Below are positions 31,625 through 43,463 of a stretch of DNA of 64,000 nucleotides, one piece after another. Numbering within the stretch: the first letter of the stretch is position 1; each line of letters starts with the position of its first letter. The stretch lies in NCBI RefSeq assembly GCF_016808335.1, contig NC_053150.1, positions 31,265,238-31,329,237 on the forward strand, read 5' to 3'. The position numbers and the translations under genes were made by a program. Source of the DNA: Panicum virgatum. Taxonomy: Eukaryota > Streptophyta > Magnoliopsida > Poales > Poaceae. Under the pieces are notes generated by a model. The model did no database searches, had not been told where the DNA came from, and saw only the letters and a list, made by a program, of their open reading frames with translations.

Positions 31625-34322
31625 ATTTGACAGTCCTTTCGAAACCGACATTCCGATCGAAACAAACACCAGTAGTCCCACGCGAAGGTGAGCGCAGGCA
31701 GTACAGACATAACGAGTACATATAAATACGATTACAATACCGAGTAGAGTACATTAAGTTCTACAGACCTGGTTTAATTACATAAATAATGTACAAGAGC
31801 AACTTTATTTTAAAACAAAGTCCGATATGGAAAGCTGACGTCTATAATACCTGAAGCGCCATATCGAATCACACACTCAGCCCACGGGTGTGTGATTTGG
31901 AAACTAGCAATGACTAAGCATCTGGTCCGGCCACCTCCCAACCATCCGCGCCAAGCTGTACAAACTTAGCACAACAAGGGCAGAAGTCGATCCCATCCTG
32001 ACCTGAAATAGTTTGAGCCACAACCCTGAGTATACTAATACTCCGCAAGACTTACCCGACCATGGGTATACATAGCCCACTATCTAGACATGCATGGCTC
32101 GCTGGCCGTGGGTTGTTTTGCGGAAAAGCAATTAAGAGTGAGTCCTTACTTTCAATATTTTAGCTCAAGATTAGGAATGGTTACCTGTTTTCTACGGTTT
32201 GCATTTCTATACCAATCAGTGTGGAAAAACAATTGATTAGGTACAACTATACTGATCATCTCATTCTCTTCCATATCCTTACTACGATGTGACTCGGAGA
32301 TCAAGGTGCTCATGTCCGCGAGCGACTGACGGCGAATCGATCCGATTTAACCTTGCAAGGTGGACCTAACTAACACGGCATGTATTTGCCCCGTCGGACA
32401 ATACAAACCAACCATTCCCCTACCCACCTCGAACTACAGAACTGCCCCACCTACATATAGTCAGCCGGGCTCAACGAGAGACCACCAAAAGTAAACATAT
32501 GCATCCCAATTCTCCGCGACTACCCGACTCACCCTAAGGGGTGGTGATGAAGTTCTGTACTTTCGAAACAAGGCAGTACTCGGCTTACCGGTTTCGACTA
32601 CCTCCTACTCCCGGTATGCGGTTAGTACAAATCAAACCTGATCAGCAGGGCCGACAACGGTACGGTCCTTAACCGACACAGACGGGGCTAGACAGTTCCC
32701 GTCCGGTCTCCAATTCTTTTCTTTTCCTCCATATTCCAACATTCTATAATCAAACCATAAAGACATCCTATAGCTCGCGAGTAACAGGACATTACTCGAC
32801 TTTTAACGAATCCTAATTTTAGCATGGCAAGGATAACGACATATACATACTAGTATTCCGACCAATGGAACCTAGGAATCATGCAACTAGGGTTTCATCC
32901 AAGCCTAGAAACTTAATGCATAAGTAAGTAAATACATATATAACATTTCATAAGTTAAAATAATAGGTTATGCTCCGGGGCTTGTCTGCGGGCTGCTGCT
33001 CAGTGCTGGTGTCAACTGGGCCTTGGGCCGGGTCGTCACGAAACTCCTGCTGGGCTGGCTCCGTCTGCTCCTGCGGCTCCACGATCACCTCGTATACGAC
33101 TTCCTCGGTCGCGGATTCTATATGTATGCATATGAAACAATGAGTAAATGTCATGCATATGAGACAATGAGTAAATGCCAACATGACTTTGCCATTAGAT
33201 GATAAACATTAAACAAATTAACAATTTACATAAAATGATGCAAGTATGGTGATAAATAACTTTAAACCTAAGTGCTAGGAACAATTAGAGGCCAAATTAT
33301 CAATTAGAGCATGATTTACTATAAAATAAAATATGACTAGCAAGGACATTATTATTTGCCTCTTATAATTTGTATAAAAATATACATGTAAAATAAATAT
33401 TATTATACCTATACACATATTTAAGTTTGGTTACATATCATATTCATATAATAAACTAGGTCCTATGAGTATGAAAATTTTATGGTGGATCACTCATGTT
33501 TAAAGTAAGCTACTGCAAAAATTTCATAATTTTTAGATTAACAGATCTATAGAAATTAATTAAGCAAGACTAAACACAATCTAAATTATTGCAGGGGTAA
33601 AAAGGTCATTTTTCCACTGTGGATATTTTTCCTCCATAGATCTTACTCTAATAAATCCAACAAAATTTATTTCATATTTTTCGCATTTTTCGTTGAATTT
33701 ATATGGAATTTACAATTCACAGCCGAAATAAACACAAAATAAATAAAATCCCCCCTTACCCCACTGACCAGCGGGCCCCACTGGTCAGTGGGAGGGGCTT
33801 CTTCCCCTGCTCGGCCACGCACGGCGCGGCGTGCGGCGGCGCACTAGGCGCAGGCAAGGGGCCCTCGGCGGCGGCGGCCGGTGGCGTCCCGCGCGGCGGT
33901 GCTCCGGCGAGGTGTAGAGGTGATGGCTGGGCCCGGGAGCTTTGTTGGGACGAGAGCAAACGGATTTGGGGGTTGGTGGGGGTCGGCGCTGGCTCGAGCG
34001 GCGGCTCGGCGTGGAGGTGCGGGCGGTGGCCATGGCGGCGTGGCGGCGTGGCGAGACAGCGCGGCGCGCGCGGCGACAGCGAGCGGAGGGCGAAGGCGTG
34101 CGCATAGCGAACAAGAAGGCGAGCTCGAGAGGGTTCGGGAACGGGCGACGCGGCAGCAAGAGGTGAAGGCGCTCGGCGCGAGCGGCGTCGTGGTCAATTC
34201 GTCCACGGTGACCACGCTCGGAGAGGAGAGAGCTACACGTGTGGCTTGATATTCTTGACTCAATTTGAATTTTTAAATCTTGTTTAAGACTCCTAATTGA
34301 GTGCTAATTGAGGGGTGTTACA
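31625..34322 (-). repeat. 5' LTR of the Tekay element, chimeric
   Basis: The first 420 bases on the minus strand (34322 to about 33902) are almost identical to the same part of the 3' LTR. Beyond a sharp break the sequence is only a relative: long stretches in 32290-32700 align with 26620-27020 at clearly lower identity, and other parts do not align. The left end near 31625-31632 (TTTGACAG) is the probable LTR end, but no primer binding site follows it. The two LTRs therefore have different histories over most of their length. Confidence 0.75.
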
Positions 34323-34453
34323 GGGGAGGAGGCCGCAGAAGCGCCAGTCGTCACCGACGGTGCCCATCGTCGTGGTGGCCATCGTGGCCGGCGTCGTGCT
34401 GCAGTGGCAGTGCCGGAGGTGGTGCGCCGCAGCGGCCAGGGACGAGGAGAAGG

Positions 34454-34967
34454 AGCCGCCGCTGCCGTAGCCACCGCCACCCTCGCGGCGCCCGTAGCTG
34501 CCGCCGCCGGAGCGCCGGCCGCCGCGGGACTGGGCCTCGTTGACGGTGATGCTGCGGCTGTCCAGCTCCTTGCCGTTCATCCCCTCGATGGCGTCGCGCA
34601 TCGCCTGCTCGCTCGAGAAGGTGACGAAGCCGAGGCCGCGGGACCTCTGGGTCTCACGATCGAGGATGATCTGCTAGGGACGGCACGAGCTCATGTCAGA
34701 AAAAAAATAAAAACCAGATCTAGCTCAGCAAACCCTCCAGCACCACAGATCTGGATAGCTCCCCATTCCCCCTCCTTCAAAAATCTCGTTTTTTCTTCCC
34801 AACCAAAGGAAATCATCATACAGGGAAGAGGGAAGATGGATGACGGGGCTGACCTTGGACTCGAGGACCTCGCCGTAGGTGCTGAAGGCGTTGTTCAGTG
34901 AGTTGTCGTCGGTGGCCCAGGCAAGGCCGCCGACGAAGCAGCGGTACTCAACATCCGACGCCGCCAT
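34454..34967 (-). pseudogene. Glycine-rich RNA-binding protein fragment, intron retained
   Basis: On the minus strand, exon 1 (34967-34854, 38 codons, MAASDVEYRCFVGGLAWATD) gives the RNP-2 motif CFVGGL. A 183-bp intron (34853-34671) with GT and CCTAGCAG borders follows. Exon 2 (34670 to about 34454) gives LGFVTFSS, the RNP-1 region, then IEGMNGKELDSR and the start of a glycine-rich tail (GGGSYGRREGGGGYGSGG). Plant GRPs of this type bind RNA in stress and circadian control. The glycine-rich tail is cut off and joined to the receptor-kinase fragment, which lies on the other strand. The retained intron shows capture from genomic DNA, not from mRNA. The visible frame is intact and short direct repeats of the start region lie upstream (34950-35050). 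Confidence 0.88.
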
Positions 34968-35344
34968 CTCTTCCTCTCACCCCCGAACGGAACCCCAAGA
35001 ACATCAGGAACCCGACTCAACATCCGACGCCGCAATCTCTTCCTATCATCCGACGCGGCAGTGGTCAGGAGGCGTCCGTGGGTCGGCGCCGGTGGCGCAG
35101 GCGCGGACGCCCGGACGCGGCGGCGCAGGGCAAGCGACGCGCGGCGAGGGTGACTCGAGTGGAGAATGACAGGTGGGCTCCAGTTGTTAGTTGGAAAAAT
35201 GGAAGTCCAATATACTCAGCCTGCTGGAGTGGAGGCCTATATTTGACTGAGTAAAATTTAGAAGTGAACTTCTAAATAGGTATTTACTCATCCAAATTTA
35301 GCAGATGAGGTGAGGTTCCTGGTGTTTAGGTAGTTACTCTTATA

Positions 35345-35760
35345 CCCCCAATGTTTGTCTCGCTCTGGTTCTTGAGGATCTATTTGAAACCAAACTTTTT
35401 TCAGAAGTCCCTATCACATCAAAAGGAATCTTACTATTTTATAGTATTAAATAAAATCTGTTTATAAATGTTTTTTGACAGCTGAGTGCTTTTTCGCGAG
35501 ACGAATTTAATGAGCCTAATTAATTCATAATTTACTACAGTGATGCTAAAGTAACCATTCGCTAATAATAGATTAAGATACCTCATTAGATTCGTCTCAC
35601 AGTTTAGCCCCAGAATTTTGCAGTTAGTTTTATAATTAAAATTTATTTAATACTTCTAAATACTAAAAAGTTCCGGGGACTTAAAAAAAGTTCCTTGAAC
35701 CAAACAACCAAGTTCCGGGGACTTAAAAAAATCCCTTGAACCAAACAACCCCTGATGCAG
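35345..35760. mobile_element. MITE with GAGACGAAT/ATTCGTCTC core
   Basis: The core shows GCGAGACGAATTTAATGAGCCTAATTAATTCA and, in inverse at the right, TAATAGATTAAGATACCTCATTAGATTCGTCTCAC, the signature of a very common grass MITE. The right end has a duplicated AAGTTCC...GAACCAAACAAC phrase (35668-35750). It is non-coding. Confidence 0.7.
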
Positions 35761-38367
35761 GTGAGGAGAGGTTGTGCTTAGGTACTGGTCCGGCAAGGAG
35801 CAGGGTGGTGGCAGGGGAAGCTTTTTGAGATGTCGCGATATCATTTTTGCAGATGTTGCGTAAATCGTTTTGGGATGTTGCAGTAACAGTTTTGTGGTGT
35901 TGCGTGATTCAAGCTTTCTTGTTTCATTACCTGATTAGTAGTGTTGGAGATTGTCATTTGGGATGTTGCACCATCACATTTTGAATGTTGCCGGAGATGT
36001 TTTTAAGATTTTACAAGTGACTTGTATGTTGCAACCCAAGTACAATAGCATACCTATTATTCGACTAGTTCTACTCTTGTACTGGTAGTTACAAGAGGAT
36101 AAAGTAAATTCCATGTGCTATTTCTTATTCTAGAATATTCCACGCCTTTGATCAGTTACGCTGCCCCAGGTCTGATAGTGGATGCCTCTAGAGTAAGACT
36201 CCTGATAGAGATGTTTTGTACGACTCTAGAGTTATTAGTAAAAGATGATGTAGACATAGTGTCAGCCTTTTACCTTTGATTGTGATATAGCCTCACAATT
36301 TGTAGAGTTAGCCTACAGCTGGTGACAGCCCTGTTTTGTGCCAGTGAAACCCTCCACGTCTGGGTATATCGTAGTAGCTGTATTACCAGAGCTCGCTGGT
36401 CTTATCCATGGGACGCTGGGTCTTATCGAACCTTAGATATTATACTCACATTCCAAAATGGATACGATACCCTGGAATACTCATGGGCGAAAGCTACGAT
36501 GATATCCATGTGCTTGCGGATTTATTTATGACACTACAAAACAATAACAATGAGGCAAAGGGAATGGAATGTACACCATGCTGTGATGGTTTGTCCGATA
36601 TGATCTTAATATGTGTATAGGAGTTGACACATCTTGCTAGAGGCCACTGTCAACTTTGAGCTCAGTAGGAGTACTCGCATCATGTCTATGCGTACATGAG
36701 CCTGGGGTCGCACACTTAAGAGGCTAGAAACCTCATGAGGATAGGATCAGAATTAGACAAGGCTTAGAAGTACTAATGGGCCTCGGACCCAGAGGCTGAT
36801 CAAGGATGCCTATATAATGAGGGGTGGGGAGCACATATTAGGTTAAGCAATCCTCGCTTAACCAGCCGCCGCACCTCTCACGTCGTCCATGCCTACGTTG
36901 AACCCACGGACCTAGCAGTTTTGTGTGTGACACTTCCTTCCTATACATGTGGACACCTTGGAGGTGCTCCATCTGTTGCACTTGGACAAACCGCACGAGA
37001 GGAGCAAGGAGCCACTCGTGGGATGAGGCGGTGAGGATAGGAAGGTATCGACTACACTACCTCGACGCGCAACAAGAAGTTCTACATCTGTGCATTTAGT
37101 GGTAATCTCATGATCTATAAAAGTAGTGATCCTTGTTTATGCTGTACAAAATTTTATTTTTCACTCACGTAGCCTACCCATATCCGTATAGTAGCATTAG
37201 AGCGGTTGCTCTTAAGTTATAGGTTTGGGATGTGTGCATATGGAGATATGCGTAGTTGTAGATTGATCTATGATCTGGTTTTATGGTCTTGCTGCGACTG
37301 CGAGGGTCGTGTAACAACATACTCCTACCGAACAGTTTTCCGCCATAGGAGTTATAAATCCGGCCGCAACAAGCAAAGATCAATGCAAATAGTCGAGTTG
37401 AAACCTAGGTTCATAAGCCAAAGGCATATGATGCGCGGGGTAGTCGATTGGATCTAATACCAGATCGGGTTATTTGCAAAACATTGTTTTACGGTAGAAC
37501 GGCTATACTTTTTGCATATGAACCTCGGATTAAGGCAAATTTTGTATCCATTTGCATCAACAAAAAGAGTTATAGATGAAATTCAATGGCTTTTCCGTTT
37601 TTGCTAAAATTAGATTTGCAAAGTTTGGTCCGGATGTTGGAGTTTTTGGCTCTTTAAGTTTGAACGTTAGCATGTCTAACTTAGTTTTTGTAGGATATTG
37701 TGATCGGTATGGTCCCTATGTATATGTGATGTATGTGTGTAATTTTTGCATGACCTACGTGTCATGTACATGGAAATTTGGCAGGAACCATATGAATTAC
37801 CACATTTGATGCAATGGCTTGCGTGCCAACACGTGATGATCCAAACCTAATATGTAATCTTGTTTACTAGTTTGTTTGGTGTAATAGCTTGTATTAGTTT
37901 TTGGAGATCTCATCACTTCAAGGATGACACACATGACCTAACATGGAGATGAGGATCTTTGTGGTAGGCAGGTTCTATGGCGATGAAGATTACCATATGA
38001 TAATTGGCCATAGCGTATCACAGCTATATGTGAATGTTTTTCACGATGTTTTACTCCTACAAGCGATAATAGTAGAATTAGAACGATCCCTCATAAATTT
38101 TGAGTTTACATGCCGTCTAAACTAAACCACTTGATTTGTCCCATGTCTTGTACAATTAGTGATGGGTCTATGATATTAGGGCACCACTAGTTTTCCTTGA
38201 CTAGATAGGTTTGTATTAGATACTTGTACAAAAATGATTTGCAGGAACACCTTGAATTTTTTTAAGAACGTTTAAAATTTGACTTGTTGCTACAAATGGA
38301 TAGAGTTACTGTAGCAACTAAACCACCTCTAAAAGTACAATTTTAAAGGGGGGGTGATACCATCAAC
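35761..38367. other. Unassigned 2.6-kb region, possibly part of an LTR
   Basis: No gene is recognised. At 35830-36010 the word GATGTTGC recurs several times. Between 36640 and 37160 the sequence resembles an LTR promoter: GATGCCTATATAATGAGGGG (36797-36816) followed by GGTTAAGCAATCCTCGCTTAACC, a short inverted repeat. No matching second LTR was found in the window, so it could be a solo LTR or the left part of a larger element. Confidence 0.35.
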
Positions 38368-38733
38368 CACCACTACAAATGAGCCCATTTGTAGGGGTGG
38401 GTCATGACGTCACCCGACCTAAAATCTATTTTCAGGGGCGGGTGGCGCCCTCACCCCGCCCTAAAAAATTTGAACCTAGCTGGCGGGCTATTTGCACATC
38501 CCCAACCGTTTGGCAAGCGCTGCTCAATCACCCTATCTTTTCTTTCTCCAAGGCTCCTCGATCTGCTCCACTCCATATATGAATCTCTCGCCACTACTAC
38601 AAATGATGCAATCAATGGCGGTTCTAAAATTACTACAAATGATGCAATCAATGGCAGTTCTAAAATTATTTTTAGTGAGAGTTTTACTTTTTTGACTGCA
38701 TAAATGCTTTGTGCCGGCGGTTCCAAACATAAC

Positions 38734-39403
38734 CAATGTTCAAAAAGGCGCTAGGCGGTTTCTAGGCGGTGACCCACCGCCTAGAGCCTAACCGAGCTTA
38801 GGCGAGCCTAGGCGTTTCAAGGCGATTTGCTAGGCGGTGCTATATATGTAGATATTTCTTGCCATACATATCAACTATCTCTAAAAAAAGGAAAACTTTA
38901 GAATAATGGGCCTAAAGTTAGATAAAAAGCCCATCAAGCAGTCCAACCCAAGTCTCAACCCTAACTTATCCCTAGCCTCAACCTTATCCTCCCCACCCAC
39001 CCTCCTCCACCCGTCTCTGCTGCCCAGGCCGCCGCCACCCTCCCGCCCCTGCTTACTTCGTTGCCCAGGACGACGTCGCCCGCCCGCCCGCCTATGCCGC
39101 CGCCGCCGCCTCCTCCTCCTCCTCCGCCACCGTCCAGCGCACGCCGCTGCCGCCGCCTCTCAGGCTCCCACCTCCTCCACCGCTGCTTCCGCTTGATGTC
39201 CCTTCCTCCCTCGCCGGCGCATGGCGTCCCCACCTGGCGGATCTGCACGGCGGCCACCAGGGATGGAATTCCGGCCATCCTTTCACCGCCGACGAGCTGG
39301 CGCCGCCTAGGGGACCGCCTACCCCCATAGGCGAGGCGGGACCCCCTCGCCTAGAGCTTAAGCGCGCCTAGGCGGCCGCCTAATTCCGCCTTCTTGAACA
39401 TTG
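38734..39403. mobile_element. hAT element nested in the inner CACTA, 8-bp target duplication
   Basis: The ends are CAATGTTCAAAAAGGCG and, in inverse, CAATGTTCAAGAAGGCG. The 8-bp direct repeat AACATAAC is exact (38726-38733 and 39404-39411). Subterminal CTAGGCGG and CGCCTAGG words are dense at both ends. The 670-bp element has no transposase. It carries a GC-rich Pro/Arg-coding stretch at 39000-39300 without recognisable family. Confidence 0.9.
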
Positions 39404-42400
39404 AACATAACCCAACAAATATAGTATTTTTACAGTAGGTTCTACCTACCAACCGTCGGTATAAAACATACACGATTTTTACCTGAGGTTTGTATGAAGC
39501 ACCGCCGTTATAAATACGATTTTTACCTGAGATTTTGCTAATAACCGCCGGTATAGATCACACACTCTAGTACTCTACCTAGAAATCCTAGGTTACCCCC
39601 GTCCCACCCACTCCCAATCCCATCCCCACCCTTTCCTTCTCCCATGCACCCACTCGCCGCCGCCCCCGTCCGACCACCGCCCGGCGCCGGCGCGCCCTTG
39701 CCGCATCCCCCCGCGGCACTGCCGCTCCCAGTTCCGCCATGCGCCGTCCGCTTCCCGTGCCTGCGCCATCCCCTCTCCTTGCTCGCGTCGTCACCTCGCC
39801 GTGGCTGCCTCAACCTCGACGACGTGCCCTAGGCGCCGCTGTTCCCGGGTCCTATGCAAGCTCTCCGTGAATCCAGGTGCGGCTCCTCATGCTCTTCTTC
39901 CCAATCTCCTTCAACACATGGCCCCTTTACCCTTTACTTGTCCCTTTTCCCTCAAAGTGCAAGACGGCAGTTCGTCCCCATGGTGCGCATCAGCATCTTC
40001 AGGTGTGCAGGCCCTTTCCAATCCGGATCCCATGGCATGCGGAGGCGCTACAAGCCCAGATCTGGTGGAACACTGACTTACATCATCATTCGGCAGGTGA
40101 TCATGTCGTCTCTTTGTATTCCTTATGCTGCGGCAACAATGCAGCTGTTCTGAAATTATTGGGGAAAGCGATGTAGCAGCCATTGAAGAGAGAGCATGAG
40201 GGTAATTTAGATGTGTGAGGATTAGGAAGGGGTGCTCACTTTTCAAGTTGGGAGACACATCTAGTACATGGAGTTCCTTGCTATGTTGGGGGAAATTTTG
40301 AAGTCCTGATACTCAATTTATCTCCCTCTTTTCTTTCCTGCGCAACCCAACAAGTCAGAGACCCGACATGCAGATATATAGTATTAGTTAACTCATTCGT
40401 GGAATCAAGACTTAATTAGAGAGGAAAAAACATCTGCCAATAGAAAATAACCTGTTCCCAATAGATGCTCTGTTCTGTCCATTTGCAAATTCCTACCTAA
40501 TGTACTGAATTGATACATCTGCAAATTCCTAATTGTAGTTCATGAAGACTACTTGCTTGATCCTTCTGTCCAATTGTACAGGGTGTGCATGTTTTTGGAA
40601 ATTGGCATAGCTGGTGGAACTGAATTTTTATTGATTCACGCTGAAGTTGCTTCTGCATTTTTTCTATGAACTCACTTGGTACATCTGCATTGGTTTCTTT
40701 TGTAATCAGAATTCAGAAATAATGCATTTAGAATTCTAATTGGATCGCTGATGATTGATTACCTAGTCTATCCAAATGTTGATTTTTCCATTAGCTTACT
40801 GTCTTAACTGCCTGCAACTCTTGACCTTAATTGTAGCTAATTAAGATGGTTTGGCGCGGATGACCCAACCCAGTAAGAAGGGGACACCACCTCCCACACA
40901 CCAGAGCCTGAGATTTGTGGAAGACACCGTGACGAGGTAGGTACCCCTCTCTCTTCTCTTTCTTCCTCGTTGTTCTAGTGGATGATTATTGTAGGCATGG
41001 ATGATAGTAGTGGTTTCTGTTGAGCCATACATCAATTTGATGCATTGTTAATGAAATTTTCTGGTTGTGCCACATTAATAAAAGACTAGTGCTAGATCTG
41101 TGAAACCTTCATAGTGATCAACGTTATGTACTTGAACTAGCTTATTTGCCTTGCCCATATATGCAACTATCTTCATATGCTCATTCCGTTTCCCAAATCA
41201 ATCTGGGTTATAAAAATTGACTATTATGATTTGAAGGTATAAAATTTGTTCTTATCTATCTGAACCATGTACACAGGAAGTGGCCTATGTAAATTTTATG
41301 GTTTGCTTTTGAACCGACTGAAATAAATGATCAGATGTTTTCTCTAATTACTGTATTCCGATCCTGGTTTGATAAACATGGTTGGTTAGTTATCCCTCTT
41401 AATTTTCTAGTCATCTGTGACTATCACTCAAAATTGGCCAGGGCATTTGCTTGATGCTGCACTATATGTGACAATAATACAGCCTACAAAAACTGCAGTT
41501 TGTTACATATTTACTTTGGTTCAACAATTTATTCTTTAAAAACTAATCCGGGTTCTTAAAACTCATGATGCAGATTTCTCTGGGTCGACCCAGTGACCCA
41601 CTACCCAAAACAAAAATTTTAGTGTAAGTACTATTGGGTCGGCCCACTAAAATCTAGTGTAAAATGGTGCACAACACCCTGTCCGAGCTCGAGCAGTGGC
41701 ACAGGCACTGTCGTCTGCTTCATCGATTGCCATCTCGCCGACCTCGCGCAGCCATTTCCCCCACCACTCGTTGCCTCCTTTGGTCGTTCTCCCCACCGCA
41801 CCATCTCCCCACCGCTGTGGCGTCGCCTCGGCCAGGGCGGAGACCCCCGCGCCGCTTCCGGACTTGTAGTCCCCATCGTCGTTCTCCTCCATGTCCTCGG
41901 ATGACAAGAGAACTTGAGGCACGTTATTGAATAAAACACTTGAAGGAGTCAGAGAACTACAGGTCTGCAGCGCGGCGAGCTCCTATGGGGTTGCTGCCCT
42001 ACCGTGGGGAATCTTGGACAGAAGGAGTCTGCTTGCCTACTGCTGATGCTACGCTTCTCCTTCGCCACCTTTTCCTACTGCTGGCAAGACTGACTGCTGG
42101 TGAGTCCGCCGGGTGGTCGGAGGACGACGGCCGCCGCGTTGCTACTAGCGGTGGTGGGCCAGCAAAGTTTCTCGACAAGGTTCTGGTCCAAGATGAAGGG
42201 CCAGCCCCCCTGTTTGTCTCCAACAACTTCCTCCTCTAGCTGCTTTCGACGAACAGCAACAGGTATCCCTTTGGTGCGCATGCTTTGAATCATGAAGTCT
42301 GTTTTGGGTAACCCATTGGGTCATTTGGGTAGCCATCATAATGGGTCAGTGTAACCCAAAACACCAAAATAATCATCACGGGTTGTATGGGTCGATCACC

Positions 42401-43169
42401 GGTTGACCCAATTCCAACCCGCTTGCATCCCGACTTAAAACTGATGGATTACCTCATGCTTCAGGCAACTTGGACAACAACTGCACTGACCATGGAGTAG
42501 CGATGGCTATAAGTATCTTGTGGAGCGGACATCTTTTGGCCCTGGTACTATGCATTAAGGCAGCAGCCAGCAAATTCGAAGTATCTGTGTTGTATTCCGA
42601 GAGTTGTAGCCATGACTTGACTGATAACATGTCTATTGCTTTGTATTTGTACTCCAGGTCTGTGAGTTGTCGCCCAAGACTGGAAGACACACATAAGGCA
42701 CTAGAGACTTCTAGCTTGAGAACATAAGGTTGGTTGTGCATTTTCCTTCAAGTTGTCCATCTGACTTTATTTTGAAGCTGAAATCTATTCTTTAGAAATC
42801 TATCTGGTTAACCACAATTTCAGGATACAGTATAAGGTGAAGAGCCAAACTCTGCACATGATGTTGTGTATTTTTTTGGTACAGTTTATCAAGCAAGTTA
42901 TTTGGGGCATTCAATTAGGTGGTTCATGCCCACGATTTTCTTCAGTTTTGTATCAATTGGGTGGTCAAGATACGTGACAGAGTGATATGATATGAAATGG
43001 TTGCAATGGCGCATACTATGTAAATAGTTAAATACCATGTAAATTTGAATGCTTCGATTGAGCAATTCTACAAGGATTGTATAATGGTTTTATTATGACA
43101 ATTTTACTGGCGGTTGTTCTGTATGTGCACTAAATTGAAATAGCTTGTTCTGTATGTGCACCAAATTGA

Positions 43170-43463
43170 AATAGCACTTAGACTTTTTACTGACGGTTGT
43201 TGACCATTTGTAATGGAGGTTCGTGTTACAAACCTCAGCTATAGATACCATTTATAATGGAGGTTCTTTAAAATAACCTTAGGTATATACCATTTCTAAT
43301 GGAGGTTCTTTAAAATAACCGCTAGTAATAATTGATTAATACCGGCGGTTCTAAAACCTACAGTACTAAACGCCATTTTTACAGTCACATGAGTAATGGC
43401 GGTTTGAAAATCTCCACTACAAATCCTCTAGAACCGCCACAAACTATACTTTTTGTAGTAGTG
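43170..43463. repeat. Right subterminal repeats of the inner CACTA
   Basis: Copies of TAATGGAGGTTC followed by RAAATAACC repeat about every 45 bases (43213, 43256, 43299), then ACCGGCGGTTCTAAAACC and GTAATGGCGGTTTGAAAATC lead to the terminus. The pattern matches transposase-binding subterminal arrays of CACTA elements. Confidence 0.7.

Larger units (their letters stand above)
25937..34322 (-). mobile_element. Tekay/Del-type Ty3/gypsy element, internally deleted
   Basis: The element lies on the minus strand. Its outer ends are TGTAACACCCCTCAATTAG (complement at 34322) and CTGTCACA (complement at 25937), and the 5-bp repeat GGGGA flanks it exactly (25932-25936 and 34323-34327). The 3' LTR is preceded on its own strand by a purine tract, AAGGGGGTAGGATT (complement at 29333-29346), and by TCTCGGGACGAGATTTC, both typical of this lineage. 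The internal region is only about 2.3 kb and lacks gag and pol, so most of the coding sequence has been lost or replaced. It contains a fragment of an RNA polymerase gene. Confidence 0.85.
25683..34453 (+). pseudogene. Leucine-rich-repeat receptor kinase fragment, interrupted by Tekay
   Basis: The left part (25683-25936) encodes a last LRR and juxtamembrane region: SLDLRENDLADEIPQVGSL, AFNGNPLLCGFPLKVECAG, DEPRIPEPNSGM. After the Tekay insertion (25937-34322) and one copy of GGGGA, the right part (34323-34453) continues with a basic stretch and a hydrophobic segment, VPIVVVAIVAGVVLQW, followed by CRRWCAAAARDEEKE. This is the LRR C-cap to transmembrane section of an LRR-RLK; no kinase domain is present. 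A small frameshift near 25918 separates the two halves. The fragment starts after unrelated GC-rich sequence and ends abruptly at the junction with the RNA-binding-protein fragment, consistent with capture by a transposon. Confidence 0.8.
25309..35236. mobile_element. Pack-type TIR element with fragments of two genes, split by a Tekay element
   Basis: The left end GAGCAACTCCAGCAGG, preceded by TTA, resembles the right end when inverted (CCACTCCAGCAGGCTGA, followed by CTA). GAGCAWCTCCARCAG ends with a TTA-type duplication are characteristic of PIF/Harbinger relatives. After removal of the Tekay insertion the carrier would be about 1.5 kb. It contains a receptor-kinase fragment on the plus strand and an RNA-binding-protein fragment on the minus strand, joined at about 34454. 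The ends and superfamily are inference from limited terminal similarity; the presence of two unrelated joined gene fragments is direct. Confidence 0.55.
38592..43463. mobile_element. Inner CACTA element with CGC target duplication
   Basis: It begins CACTACTACAAATGATGC at 38592 and ends TTTTTGTAGTAGTG at 43463. CGC flanks both ends (38589-38591 and 43464-43466). Subterminal words of the type ATGGCGGTTCTAAAA and ACCGCCGGTATA recur near both ends. The 4.87-kb interior has no recognised transposase or Ulp1 gene. GC-rich open stretches at 39650-40080 and 41660-42230, and a run of GGGTYRACCCA words at 41580-41655 and 42300-42420, remain unexplained and may be further nested elements or captured sequence. 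Confidence 0.88.

Noticed and set aside
38368..38740. A possible second pair of CACTA ends starting at 38371 with CACTACAAATG
   Set aside because: The better match to the right terminus starts three bases earlier, and the 38371 start gives no matching 3-bp duplication either.
42454..42741. Overlapping 85- and 95-codon open stretches on opposite strands
   Set aside because: Neither shows family motifs; both lie inside the inner CACTA, and overlap on opposite strands argues against either.
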